Shown piece after piece: positions 50,110-58,752 of a stretch of 64,000 bases of DNA. This DNA comes from an uncultured Dokdonia sp. (GTDB lineage: Bacteria; Bacteroidota; Bacteroidia; Flavobacteriales; Flavobacteriaceae), in contig NZ_CANLOB010000001.1 of NCBI RefSeq assembly GCF_947492815.1, positions 186,001 to 250,000 of the forward strand, written 5' to 3'. Every line of letters starts with the position of its first letter. The first letter of the stretch is position 1. The translations under genes were made by a program, and so were the position numbers. A model generated the notes under the pieces. That model ran no database searches, had not been told where the DNA came from, and worked only from the letters and a program-made list of their open reading frames with translations.

Positions 50110-50893
50110 CTGTAAAATATGATTTTAATTTTTTGGTAAAAGTTTCTGGGTTTTCTAAATCGCTTTTATTAACAACAAATTGTGCAAAATCCAATAGCAC
50201 ATCCTCTAGCTTATCTTTATAATTATCGTCATAGATCCCCGTAATAACAACTGCAATATAGTAATTTGAAAAGTTTTGAAGATGAATTGTAAATAATTCA
50301 TAATCAATTCTCTCCAATTCCATTTCTCCTTGATTATAAGCATCTTCTACAAAACTCTTTATAGCTGTTAACATTCCCGCTAACATATCTTCATCAAGAG
50401 TTTCCCTTTTTGCATAATTTGCCTTAAGCAATCCTGATCCTTTTTCAATCACCATGATTTGCTCAATTCTTGCTTCATATTGCTCATACATCAATGCTGC
50501 TGCATCAATATCATTATCTTTTCCAGAAAACCAATTTCTAAATGAAAATGTCTTGTTAAGCCTTTGATTGATATCTTCGTTAAGTTTTTTGATCTCAGCT
50601 TGAACATATTTTTTAATCATTTTACCCATTATTGGATACAATGCTTCAGCAACGGCTTCTTGTGATTTTTTAATTTCTGTTTTGAGTGTTTCTGTAATTA
50701 CAGGACCTAAGGCTTTAGGCATTTTCTGAACAAAATCATCCATGCGCTCGTCAAGTATTGGAGTAACTCTATCAGAAAGATTTTCTTGTTCTGATCTTAA
50801 TTGTTCAATTTTAAGCACAAGATCTCTGTCAAACTCACGTTCTTCTGTAAGTAAGATTTCTTTTAAAATCTCAAGTCTTTCCTTAGAATTCAT
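50096..50893 (-). CDS. Coiled-coil protein with longin/roadblock-like C-terminal domain
   Basis: A 265-residue soluble protein. The first ~120 residues are helical and coiled (LKIEQLRSEQENLSDRVTP, TLKTEIKKSQEAVAEALYP). Residues ~140-250 run IEQIMVIEKGSGLL, EDMLAGMLTAIKSFVEDAY and LERIDYELFTIHLQNFSNYY, then IAVVITGIYDD. This strand-helix-strand order and the GMLTAI-x-SFV block resemble a domain found in some OmpA-type proteins and are similar in layout to longin/roadblock folds that bind small GTPases. Homologs are sometimes labelled OmpA family, but no OmpA domain is present. It overlaps the GTPase gene, so a GTPase regulator is the best guess. Confidence 0.7.
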   Translation of the reverse strand: MNSKERLEILKEILLTEEREFDRDLVLKIEQLRSEQENLSDRVTPILDERMDDFVQKMPKALGPVITETLKTEIKKSQEAVAEALYPIMGKMIKKYVQAEIKKLNEDINQRLNKTFSFRNWFSGKDNDIDAAALMYEQYEARIEQIMVIEKGSGLLKANYAKRETLDEDMLAGMLTAIKSFVEDAYNQGEMELERIDYELFTIHLQNFSNYYIAVVITGIYDDNYKDKLEDVLLDFAQFVVNKSDLENPETFTKKLKSYFTDERI

Positions 50894-50914
50894 GACAGAG
50901 AATCGTTAGAACTA

Positions 50915-51265
50915 TTAGGATTTGATACTCTCGCCTAACTTTATAAGTAAATTACCTAATTGCGATTTGTCAACTTTTTTCTCATCTAAAGATGTTGCTT
51001 TATCATTTAATGATTCTTCTAAGTCAGAAATACGAATATTAACATCTGTACTTAAATTATCAATAGCAGTCATAAGCTCTTTACGAGTATCATCAATATA
51101 ATCTGATAGCTCTTGGCGCCTTTTTTCTAGTTCTTTTTTTAGAGTGTCAAATTCTTGGCTGTACTCAGCCATATTTTCTCCAAAAATAAGCTGCTTAATT
51201 GCATCAATTTTAGAATTTGCTTCTAATTGACTTTGATTGCTTTGCTCTTTATTTCCTTTAGACAT
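50915..51265 (-). CDS. Coiled-coil protein, first gene of the GTPase operon
   Basis: A 116-residue acidic, soluble, nearly all-helical protein with heptad pattern (YSQEFDTLKKELEKRRQELS, DYIDDTRKELMTAIDNL, ISDLEESLNDKATSLDEK). No family name known to me. It lies 21 bases before the longin-like gene on the same strand. It could be a scaffold joining the GTPase module to a partner. Confidence 0.72.
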   Translation of the reverse strand: MSKGNKEQSNQSQLEANSKIDAIKQLIFGENMAEYSQEFDTLKKELEKRRQELSDYIDDTRKELMTAIDNLSTDVNIRISDLEESLNDKATSLDEKKVDKSQLGNLLIKLGESIKS

Positions 51266-51342
51266 AATTTGATGAGGGATTCATTGCGTTATAGCAAATC
51301 AAATATATAAAAAATGACGATAAGCGCCTAAATATATAGGGA

Positions 51343-52350
51343 TTATAATGATTCTTCCATAAAAGCTTCGGCTTTTTCCACCATTTTTTTACTTCCACAA
51401 AAGAAAGGAACTCTCTCGTGTAACTCTGTAGGTTTCAGATCTAATATTGAAGTATACCCATCACTAGCCTTACCTCCAGCCTGCTCAGTAATAAATGCCA
51501 TTGGGTTACATTCGTATAATAATCTAAGCTTTCCTTTAGCATTTAAAGAGCTTTTTGGGTACATATATATACCTCCTTTAATCATATTACGATGTATGTC
51601 AGAAACTAGCGAACCTATATATCTAGAAGTGTACGGGCGATTTCCAGATTCTTCTTGACAATATTTAATATAATTTTTAACACCTTGAGGAAAATGAGTA
51701 TAATTTCCTTCATTTACAGAATAAATATTCCCCTCTTCAGGAAATTTCATATTAGGATGCGACAAATAAAATGTTCCAATAGCTGGGTTTAATGTAAAGC
51801 CATTAACACCATGACCTGTAGTATACACTAGCATGGTACTTGTTCCATAAATAATATATCCTGCTGCTACTTGGTTACGTCCTGGTTGTAAGAAATCTTC
51901 AATTGTTACAGGAGTTCCCGGAGGTGTAATTCTTCTGTAAACAGAAAAAATAGTCCCTACAGAAACATTTACATCTATATTTGAAGACCCGTCTAGAGGA
52001 TCCATCAACACTACATACTTATTTTGATGATCATCATTATGTCCTTCTATGGTAATAAAATCATCATTTTCTTCGCTTCCTATACCACAAACAATTTCTC
52101 TATTTTTCAGTGTATTTATAAAGGTTTCATTTGCGATAACATCAAGCTTTTGCTGATCTTCTCCTTGTATATTTGTATCTCCAGCTTCGCCTAGTATGTC
52201 TACTAATCCAGCTTTGTTTACTTGGTGATTTACCACTTTTGCAGCTAATCGAATTGAGTTAATCAGTCGAGATAATTCACCAGAAGAATATTTAAACTCT
52301 GATTGGTTTTCGATTATAAATTCTCCTAAAGTTTGATTTTTACGTGCCAT
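51343..52350 (-). CDS. fbp: Fructose-1,6-bisphosphatase, class 1
   Basis: Gluconeogenic enzyme converting fructose-1,6-bisphosphate to fructose-6-phosphate. The start I choose is ATG 52350 ([12 protein letters not shown]); the track adds 12 residues from an upstream ATG. 335 residues is the normal class 1 length. Active-site and metal motifs are [29 protein letters not shown] and ARYIGSL-like [14 protein letters not shown], with the substrate-binding [19 protein letters not shown] near the end. A TATTTTTG box lies 23 bases upstream of this ATG, in support of the start. Confidence 0.96.
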   Translation of the reverse strand: MARKNQTLGEFIIENQSEFKYSSGELSRLINSIRLAAKVVNHQVNKAGLVDILGEAGDTNIQGEDQQKLDVIANETFINTLKNREIVCGIGSEENDDFITIEGHNDDHQNKYVVLMDPLDGSSNIDVNVSVGTIFSVYRRITPPGTPVTIEDFLQPGRNQVAAGYIIYGTSTMLVYTTGHGVNGFTLNPAIGTFYLSHPNMKFPEEGNIYSVNEGNYTHFPQGVKNYIKYCQEESGNRPYTSRYIGSLVSDIHRNMIKGGIYMYPKSSLNAKGKLRLLYECNPMAFITEQAGGKASDGYTSILDLKPTELHERVPFFCGSKKMVEKAEAFMEESL

Positions 52351-52373
52351 GTGGTATGTAACATTATTTTTTG

Positions 52374-52381
52374 CAAAAATA
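52374..52381 (-). promoter_or_regulatory. -7 element TATTTTTG of fbp
   Basis: TAnnTTTG match 23 bases before ATG 52350. It makes the longer ORF-track start at 52386 unlikely. Confidence 0.42.
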
Positions 52382-52466
52382 TTCAAAAAAACACCATAAC
52401 TATAACGATTTCGTATTCTTTTATCTATATAATTTTTTACTTTAGCTTGCTTAGATCATATTTCTT

Positions 52467-52949
52467 ATGAATTATCTTATTCGCAAGGCTCAGGCAACAG
52501 ATATGCCTGATGTCCTTTCTCTTATAAATGAGCTTGCTGTTTATGAAAAAGAGCCAGATGCTGTAAAAATTTCAGTAGATACACTTATTAAAAATGGCAC
52601 AGGTACAAATCCTTTATTTACTTGCTTTGTTGCAGAACACGAAGCAAAAATTATAGGAATGGCCTTAGTGTATTTTAGATTTTCCACATGGGAAGGTAAA
52701 TCTTTACATCTTGAAGATCTAATTGTCTCTGATATACATAGAGGCAAAGGATTTGGTAAAGCATTATATAATGAAGTTATGCGTTATGCTATACAACAGG
52801 ATGTCAATAGAGTTGAATGGGTAGTACTAGATTGGAATACACCCGCAATAACGTTTTATGAAAATAGCGGTGCATTGTTATTAAAAGACTGGTATCTAGC
52901 TCAAATGAATAGAGAACGGTTACATAACTATATAGACTCCATATCATAA
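52467..52949 (+). CDS. GNAT N-acetyltransferase, diamine-acetyltransferase-like
   Basis: A 160-residue acetyltransferase similar by eye to spermidine/diamine acetyltransferases (SAT1 type). It opens with YLIRKAQATDMPDVLSLINE and has LEDLIVSDIHRGKGFGKALY with the acetyl-CoA pyrophosphate loop, then WVVLDWNTPAITFYENSGA and DWYLAQMNRE. The substrate could be a polyamine, an amino acid such as thialysine, or an antibiotic. Single gene divergent from fbp. Confidence 0.88.
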   Translation: MNYLIRKAQATDMPDVLSLINELAVYEKEPDAVKISVDTLIKNGTGTNPLFTCFVAEHEAKIIGMALVYFRFSTWEGKSLHLEDLIVSDIHRGKGFGKALYNEVMRYAIQQDVNRVEWVVLDWNTPAITFYENSGALLLKDWYLAQMNRERLHNYIDSIS

Positions 52950-52994
52950 AGGGTATCTTTTTATAAACATCATCTATAATGTATGTATTTCCTA

Positions 52995-53018
52995 TATACG
53001 CTTTCGCGAAAGCGTATA
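52995..53018. repeat. Dispersed palindrome, longest perfect copy
   Basis: Twenty-four-base perfect palindrome built from TATACG + CTTTCGCGAAAG + CGTATA, followed by an A-run. It ends 18 bases before the -7 box of the aspartate kinase gene, so it covers the position of the upstream promoter region. Confidence 0.9.
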
Positions 53019-53035
53019 AAAAATTCAGGAATGAG

Positions 53036-53043
53036 TACATTTG
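53036..53043 (+). promoter_or_regulatory. -7 element TACATTTG of aspartate kinase
   Basis: TAnnTTTG match 49 bases before the start codon. The -33 zone coincides with the right arm of a dispersed palindrome copy. Confidence 0.48.
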
Positions 53044-53091
53044 CTCTTTTGTATCATTTTTGTCATAATCTTATAAAGAAGAACTAAGAAA

Positions 53092-54345
53092 ATGCAGGTA
53101 TTTAAATTTGGAGGTGCTTCGGTAAAAGACGCAGATAGCGTAAAAAATATAGTGACTGTTCTACAAAAGACAGGTGTCAAAAACAAGCTTATTGTACTAT
53201 CTGCCATGGGTAAAACTACCAATGCATTAGAAGAAGTAGTAGATGCCTATTTTAATGATGAGACAAAACTATCTGAAACAATAGAAGCATCTCGTAAGTA
53301 TCATATAGATATAATTACGACTCTTTTCCCTAAAGGACATGCTATTTTTAAAACCGTACACACCTTATTTAAAAACTTAGAAGACTTTCTAGCTATTAAT
53401 AAATCTCCTAATTATGACTTTGTATATGATCAAGTGATCTGTTATGGCGAACTTACTTCTACACAAATTGTAAGTGCATTTCTTGCTGAAAGCAACATTA
53501 AAAATCAATGGATTGATGCTCGCGAACTTATCAAAACAGATACTAGCTACAGAGACGCTAAGGTAGACTGGGATGTCACACAAAAAAACATTCAACAAGC
53601 AATTCAAAAAGAAGGTTTATTTATTACGCAAGGATTTGTAGCTTCAGAGGAAAACAACTTTACAACAACGCTAGGTAGAGAAGGTAGTGACTATACAGGC
53701 GCTATTTTTGCGTACTGCTTAAATGCAGACAACCTCACTATTTGGAAAGATGTACCTGGTGTATTAAATGGTGATCCTAGAGTTTTTAAAAACACAAAAC
53801 TATTACAACGTATTTCTTATAATGAAGCTATAGAAATGGCATTTTATGGGGCTTCTGTAATACACCCCAAAACACTTCAACCACTACAGAGAAAAGAAAT
53901 ACCATTATATGTGAAATCTTTTATTACTCCTGAAAGTCCTGGCACATTTATAGGAAAAGGCATACAACTAGACCCCATGGTTGCCTGTTTTATCGTAAAG
54001 AAAAATCAGATACTTATCTCATTATCTTCTATCGATTTTAGTTTTATTATGGAAGAAAACATAAGTGATATTTTTAATTTACTTCACATTTATAAAATGA
54101 AGGTAACGATGATGCAGAACTCTGCCATTAGTTTTTCTGTTTGCATTGAAAATAAGTTTAACACATTAGAACCGTTACTAAAAAAACTAAGAGCAACCTA
54201 TAAAGTAAGATGGAATGAAGGAGTGACATTACTTACTGCTAGACATGCCTCAGCAAACGAAATACATATGCTTTTACATGGAAGAAAAGTGCTTTTAAAA
54301 CAAGAAAACAGAACAGTAACTCAGTTTGTATTAAAAGAAGCGTAA
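53092..54345 (+). CDS. lysC: Aspartate kinase (monofunctional)
   Basis: Cytoplasmic aspartokinase, first step of the lysine/threonine/methionine pathway. 417 residues, so without a fused homoserine dehydrogenase. The kinase part has VFKFGGASVKD, the ELTSTQIVSAFL-like block (YGELTSTQIVSAF) and TTLGREGSDYTGAIFAY, then KDVPGVLNGDPRV. The ~130 C-terminal residues form ACT-type regulatory domains (ISLSSIDFSFIMEENI, MKVTMMQNSAISFSVCI). Feedback control by an amino acid is likely. No other pathway gene is nearby. Confidence 0.92.
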   Translation: MQVFKFGGASVKDADSVKNIVTVLQKTGVKNKLIVLSAMGKTTNALEEVVDAYFNDETKLSETIEASRKYHIDIITTLFPKGHAIFKTVHTLFKNLEDFLAINKSPNYDFVYDQVICYGELTSTQIVSAFLAESNIKNQWIDARELIKTDTSYRDAKVDWDVTQKNIQQAIQKEGLFITQGFVASEENNFTTTLGREGSDYTGAIFAYCLNADNLTIWKDVPGVLNGDPRVFKNTKLLQRISYNEAIEMAFYGASVIHPKTLQPLQRKEIPLYVKSFITPESPGTFIGKGIQLDPMVACFIVKKNQILISLSSIDFSFIMEENISDIFNLLHIYKMKVTMMQNSAISFSVCIENKFNTLEPLLKKLRATYKVRWNEGVTLLTARHASANEIHMLLHGRKVLLKQENRTVTQFVLKEA

Positions 54346-54351
54346 GTATTG

Positions 54352-54359
54352 TATATTTG
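54352..54359 (+). promoter_or_regulatory. -7 element TATATTTG before the OlsF-like gene
   Basis: TAnnTTTG match 25 bases before the ATG. No obvious -33 TTG, so modest support. It would allow the OlsF-like gene to be transcribed apart from aspartate kinase. Confidence 0.38.
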
Positions 54360-54384
54360 ATTACATCGTTATAAATAACATTTC

Positions 54385-56199
54385 ATGAGTTTAGTTACCG
54401 CAAAAGAAGTTGCCCAAGCCATAAACGTCAATAAATTTGGCTTTATAGGTACTTTTTTAGGCTGGTCACTTATGAAAATACTTAAAATTTCAAGTCTAAA
54501 TAAAATTTATGATCGCAATAAGCATTTAAGTGATCTCGACTTTTTAAATGCACTTCTAGATGAATTTCAAATCAAATTTGATATCCCAGAAGAAGATCTT
54601 AAACGACTTCCAAAAAATGGTGCTTATATCACTATATCAAATCATCCATTAGGAGGGATTGACGGTATTCTTTTACTTAAACTCATGCTTGAACAACGTG
54701 AAGATTTTAAGATCATTGCCAATTTCCTTTTACACCGCATAGATCCTTTAAAACCATATGTAATGCCTGTAAATCCTTTTGAGGATCGCAAAGATGTAAA
54801 ATCAAGTATTGCTGGTTTTAAAAATGCATTATTACATCTCCAAAATGGGTGCCCTCTAGGGATTTTTCCAGCAGGAGAAGTATCTACTTATAAAGATGAT
54901 AAGCTCATTATTGATAAACCTTGGGAAGAAGCTGCAATAAAGCTTATTAAAAAAGCAGAAGTCCCTATTGTTCCTATCTATTTTCATGCAAAAAATAGCA
55001 GACTGTTTTATCAATTATCACGCATTAGTAGTACTTTACGTACCGCTAAGTTACCTAGTGAACTTCTTACTCAAAAAAACAGAGTGATTAAAGTTCGTAT
55101 TGGAAATCCTATAAAAGTAACAGCACAAAAAGAATATCAAAACCTTTCTAGTTTTACAGAGTTTCTCCGTAAAAAAACATACATGCTTGCCAAGTCTTTC
55201 GAAACTAAAAGTCGTCTTAGTAGCATTCCACAAACGCTTAAAGTTCCTAAAGAACCTAAAGAAATTGCTGTCTCTATAAGTAGCGATTTAATTTATGAAG
55301 AGATTGACCAATTACGATCTAACGATAAACGCCTACTACAATCTAAAAATTACGAAGTTTTTCTAGCTCCTGCAGATGAGATGCCTAATACTCTTAGAGA
55401 AATAGGTCGCTTGCGCGAAATCACATTTAGAGCCATAGGAGAAGGAACGAATGAAGCTACAGATTTGGATAAATTTGATCGCTATTATCATCATATGTTT
55501 TTATGGGATAGTGATGCAAAAAAAATAGCAGGTGCCTATCGTATGGGATTAGGTTCAGAAATTTATGATAAGTATGGCATTGATGGGTTTTACCTTCAAG
55601 ACCTTTTTCGTTTTGATACCGAATTGCACACTATGATGAGTCAAAGTATTGAAATGGGACGTGCTTTTATCATCAAAGAATATCAGCAAAAACCAATGCC
55701 ACTCTTTTTATTATGGAAAGGTATTGTTCATACTACATTACGCTTCCCAAAACACAAATACCTTATTGGAGGGGTAAGTATTTCTAATCAGTTTTCAAAT
55801 TTTTCTAAATCTTTGATGATTGAATTTATGAAATCCCATTATTGGGATCCGTATGTAGCCCAATATATCAGGCCTAAAAAAGAATTTAAAGTTCGCCTTA
55901 AAGATGCCGATAAAGAATTTGTCTTTGACGAAAGTGCAGCCGATCTCAATAAGTTTGATAAACTTATTGACGAAGTAGAACCGGGCTCTCTAAGACTTCC
56001 CGTACTTATCAAAAAATACATAAAACAAAACGCCAAAGTAGTTGCTTTTAATGTAGATCCATTATTTAACAATGCGGTAGATGGGCTTATGTATATACGT
56101 ATTGCAGACTTACCTGAAAGCACTGTAAAGCCTGTAATGGAAGAGTTTGAAGCAGAACTAGAAAAAAAATACGGACATAGAAATTCAGAGGAAGAATAA
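54385..56199 (+). CDS. olsF: Bifunctional acyltransferase, OlsF-like (ornithine-type lipid synthesis)
   Basis: A 604-residue fusion. The N-terminal ~270 residues are a PlsC-type glycerol/lyso-lipid acyltransferase: ITISNHPLGGIDGILLLKLM carries the His-Asp motif and GIFPAGEVSTYKDD is the glycerol-binding block. The C-terminal half (~from 320) is a GNAT-like OlsB-type domain: LREIGRLREITFRAIGEGT, AGAYRMGLGSEIY and IEMGRAFIIKEYQ. OlsF of Serratia and Flavobacterium has this two-domain logic and makes ornithine lipid in two acylation steps. Domain order in OlsF is recalled, not checked, so the product (ornithine, glycine or other amino lipid) is inferred. Confidence 0.75.
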   Translation: MSLVTAKEVAQAINVNKFGFIGTFLGWSLMKILKISSLNKIYDRNKHLSDLDFLNALLDEFQIKFDIPEEDLKRLPKNGAYITISNHPLGGIDGILLLKLMLEQREDFKIIANFLLHRIDPLKPYVMPVNPFEDRKDVKSSIAGFKNALLHLQNGCPLGIFPAGEVSTYKDDKLIIDKPWEEAAIKLIKKAEVPIVPIYFHAKNSRLFYQLSRISSTLRTAKLPSELLTQKNRVIKVRIGNPIKVTAQKEYQNLSSFTEFLRKKTYMLAKSFETKSRLSSIPQTLKVPKEPKEIAVSISSDLIYEEIDQLRSNDKRLLQSKNYEVFLAPADEMPNTLREIGRLREITFRAIGEGTNEATDLDKFDRYYHHMFLWDSDAKKIAGAYRMGLGSEIYDKYGIDGFYLQDLFRFDTELHTMMSQSIEMGRAFIIKEYQQKPMPLFLLWKGIVHTTLRFPKHKYLIGGVSISNQFSNFSKSLMIEFMKSHYWDPYVAQYIRPKKEFKVRLKDADKEFVFDESAADLNKFDKLIDEVEPGSLRLPVLIKKYIKQNAKVVAFNVDPLFNNAVDGLMYIRIADLPESTVKPVMEEFEAELEKKYGHRNSEEE

Positions 56200-56240
56200 T
56201 CTATAGGGTTCTTTTCAACCTCAATATCTTATATTTTTAT

Positions 56241-56275
56241 TCCGCTTTCGCGAAATCAAAATTACGAGACCTACC
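56241..56275. repeat. Degenerate palindrome with ACGAGA tail, copy 2
   Basis: TCCGCTTTCGCGAAATCAAA, then ATTACGAGACC. It shares the altered right arm and tail with the copy near 36.6 kb. Between convergent gene ends. Confidence 0.58.
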
Positions 56276-56315
56276 TACCAGCAGACAGGTTCACGACTGT
56301 AAAGAGAGTAAAACG

Positions 56316-56333
56316 TTAAAGCGTATGCTTTAA
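56316..56333 (-). terminator. Hairpin at the end of the M28 peptidase gene
   Basis: Perfect arms TTAAAGC / GCTTTAA with loop GTAT, a few bases past the stop on the minus strand, followed by CGTTTT. A weak intrinsic terminator. Confidence 0.45.
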
Positions 56334-56338
56334 TAAGA

Positions 56339-57811
56339 TTAATTTTTATACAACGCTTTTCCAGCCGCTTCATACTTATCACCAGCAGTCCAAGTAGGGG
56401 TTATTGGGTCATTTCCAATATTTCTCCCTGCAAGCACATAAGCACTAAAAAACTTAAATAAGTAATCATAATCTAATGTGTTTGCCTCATCACCAGGTCT
56501 GTGATAGTATTTAGTTACATCTCCATTAAATGCGGTAAAACCTAAAGAAAAAGTAGGTGCTGGAATTCCTTTTGCCGCAAAATTCACATTATCGCTTCTA
56601 TCAAAAAGACCTTGTTCAGGTGCAGGGTCGTCTATAGCTGTTAGTCCAAAAGCACTTGCCGCATCTTTTATATGCTGTGATGCTGTAGTTCTTGGTAATC
56701 CAATAATAGTAGCCAGAGATGTGTCATTATACCCTCCATTATCACTATTAAAACAATATACCATTTGATGCAGTGGAAGCACAGGGTTTTCTACATAAAA
56801 AGAACTCCCTAATAACCCTTTTTCTTCTCCTGTAAACAAAATAAATAACGCCGATCGTTTTGTTGGGTATTTTGCAAGATTTTCTGCCATACTTAAAACT
56901 GTAGTCGTTCCTATAGCATTATCACGAGCTCCATTATAAATCGTATCACCTGTCTCATCTGGTGTACCTATACCTACATGATCATAATGACCTGAGTATA
57001 TAATATATTCATTTTTTAATATTGGATCTGTACCCTCTATAACACCTATCACATTTTGAGATTTTACAATCTCTTTTTGAGAGCCACTCATCTTAAGCGA
57101 AGCTGCTATTGATTTGTTTGCTGTAAGGCTATTTGCCATTTTATTTCCTTTATCTAATATCCAGACGTAAGGCATGCTAGCCGTCTTACTTTCTTCCTTC
57201 ACAATATCAAGCGATGGAGCATTAAAATTATGCTCTATAAATCCCCACATTTGTTCCTCTGCATTTAATAGTTCAAGGACACCTACAGCACCATTTTGTT
57301 TAGCCAATTGTCGTTTTTGATCCAGAAGTCCAAAAGCAGCACGTGCATCTTTTGCATCAGCACTACCTGCTTTTACAACAACAAGCTTCCCATCTACCGA
57401 TTTTCCTTTATAATCTTGCTCTAATCCATATCCTAGATATACAGCGCCTTTAGAAAAATCTGTAGCAGCTACATCTAACACTGCATAATCTTTTATAGTG
57501 CTGCCATTTATAGCGATTGTAACATCTTTAGGCGGAGCCGTTTTTTGAAGAGTTACTTCTTGATAATAATCTCCTGTTTTAGGATTAGGTTGCACACCAT
57601 AACTGCGTAATGTATTTGCTAAATAAGAAGCCGCTATCTTATTTTCTGGAGTTCCTGTTTCTCTTCCTTTTAATAAATCATCTGCTAAGAAATAAATATG
57701 ACCTTCTATCTTTGACTTTGCGACGGTTTCCTGTACTTTACTTTTCTCACTTTGTCCAAAAGAAATAGCAGTACTCACTAGGACTAAAAATAATAGTATC
57801 GATTTTTTCAT
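56339..57811 (-). CDS. M28 family zinc aminopeptidase, secreted
   Basis: A 490-residue exported metallopeptidase from ATG 57811; the track start adds 32 residues before the true signal peptide (MKKSILLFLVLVSTAISFG). A PA domain is inserted around residues ~135-250. The peptidase core shows YSGHYDHVGIGTPD, the Asp of YNGARDNAIGTTTVL, the catalytic Glu pair in LFTGEEKGLLGSSF, the Asp in FNSDNGGYND and the His in YYHRPGDEANTL, so all zinc ligands are in place. It probably acts in peptide scavenging. Transcribed convergently to the OlsF-like gene. Confidence 0.92.
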   Translation of the reverse strand: MKKSILLFLVLVSTAISFGQSEKSKVQETVAKSKIEGHIYFLADDLLKGRETGTPENKIAASYLANTLRSYGVQPNPKTGDYYQEVTLQKTAPPKDVTIAINGSTIKDYAVLDVAATDFSKGAVYLGYGLEQDYKGKSVDGKLVVVKAGSADAKDARAAFGLLDQKRQLAKQNGAVGVLELLNAEEQMWGFIEHNFNAPSLDIVKEESKTASMPYVWILDKGNKMANSLTANKSIAASLKMSGSQKEIVKSQNVIGVIEGTDPILKNEYIIYSGHYDHVGIGTPDETGDTIYNGARDNAIGTTTVLSMAENLAKYPTKRSALFILFTGEEKGLLGSSFYVENPVLPLHQMVYCFNSDNGGYNDTSLATIIGLPRTTASQHIKDAASAFGLTAIDDPAPEQGLFDRSDNVNFAAKGIPAPTFSLGFTAFNGDVTKYYHRPGDEANTLDYDYLFKFFSAYVLAGRNIGNDPITPTWTAGDKYEAAGKALYKN

Positions 57812-57958
57812 GATATCTGATTTATGCTTTAAAAATAAGTATTCTGTATCATATTTACGTAGCAAATGACTTACTTCAAAATTATAGTGCCCAAATAATT
57901 TGATCATATAGCGACTTATCTCTAACTTTAATTTCTGTAACTATCTGATTAGTATACC

Positions 57959-58711
57959 ATGACACAAGCCACTACGATAGATGAAGTCATCGCCATTTTG
58001 GGAGATATTATTACCGATGAAATAACTGCCAACAGCAATCTTGCCTTTTTCCCAATACTTTATAAAAAAGTAACAGAGCGTATCAAAGAAGGAATTGCTC
58101 AACAAGAATTTGAAGATAACCCCAGAATGGAGCGTCTTGATGTCATTTTTGCCAATAGATACTTAGCTGCATATTTTACTTATAAAGAAGGTAAGAAACC
58201 ATCACTATCATGGAAGAATGCTTTTGAGGCTGCAAAAAGTCAAAAATTATTAATCCTTCAGCATCTTCTTTTAGGAATTAATGCACATATTAATTTAGAC
58301 TTAGGAATTGCCGTTTCTGAAACTATAGGACCAGAAGGACAGCTAGACGATATCCATAATGATTTTAATAAAATCAATACCATTTTAGCGAGTATGGTAG
58401 ATGGCGTACAAGAAAAAATAGGACGCGTATCTCCTTTCTTTTATCTACTTGATAAAGTAGCAGACGGAAAAGAAGATCTTATCGCTACGTTTAGTATCAA
58501 TATCGCTCGTGATGAAGCATGGATATTTGCTAATGAATATCATGATGCTACAGACAAAGAAACCGTTTTCTCAACACGCGATGAATCCATTGGAAAATTA
58601 GCCCTGAAACTTTCTACTACAAAAAGCAGGATATTGCGATGGGTCATCCGATTTATACGCTGGTTTGAGAGTAAAAATATAGCAAAAGTGGCAGATGTAT
58701 TAAGTAGTTAA
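57959..58711 (+). CDS. DUF5995 family protein
   Basis: A 250-residue cytoplasmic, all-helical protein of unknown function. It shows the family-like pattern of an N-terminal FFPILYKKVTERIKEGIAQ, a middle QHLLLGINAHINLDLGIA and DDIHNDFNKINTILASMV, and a basic, aromatic C-terminus (LRWVIRFIRWFESK). The conserved His and Asp in INAHINLDLG could be catalytic or metal-binding. It is transcribed alone and converges on the MBOAT gene, with a palindrome copy in the 41-base gap. Confidence 0.7.
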   Translation: MTQATTIDEVIAILGDIITDEITANSNLAFFPILYKKVTERIKEGIAQQEFEDNPRMERLDVIFANRYLAAYFTYKEGKKPSLSWKNAFEAAKSQKLLILQHLLLGINAHINLDLGIAVSETIGPEGQLDDIHNDFNKINTILASMVDGVQEKIGRVSPFFYLLDKVADGKEDLIATFSINIARDEAWIFANEYHDATDKETVFSTRDESIGKLALKLSTTKSRILRWVIRFIRWFESKNIAKVADVLSS

Positions 58712-58720
58712 GTCTCTTTA

Positions 58721-58740
58721 TACGCTTTCGCGAAAGCGGA
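58721..58740. repeat. Dispersed palindrome between convergent genes
   Basis: CGCTTTCGCGAAAGCG core flanked by TA and GA, in the short gap between DUF5995 and MBOAT gene ends. It could double as a hairpin at the ends of both transcripts. Confidence 0.85.
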
Positions 58741-58752
58741 ATTATGAACCCC

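Noticed and set aside
7157-58740. The TTCGCG palindromes as ordinary Rho-independent terminators
   Set aside because: Half of the exact copies lie inside genes, the A-run follows instead of a T-run, and real terminators with different sequences are present right beside several copies.
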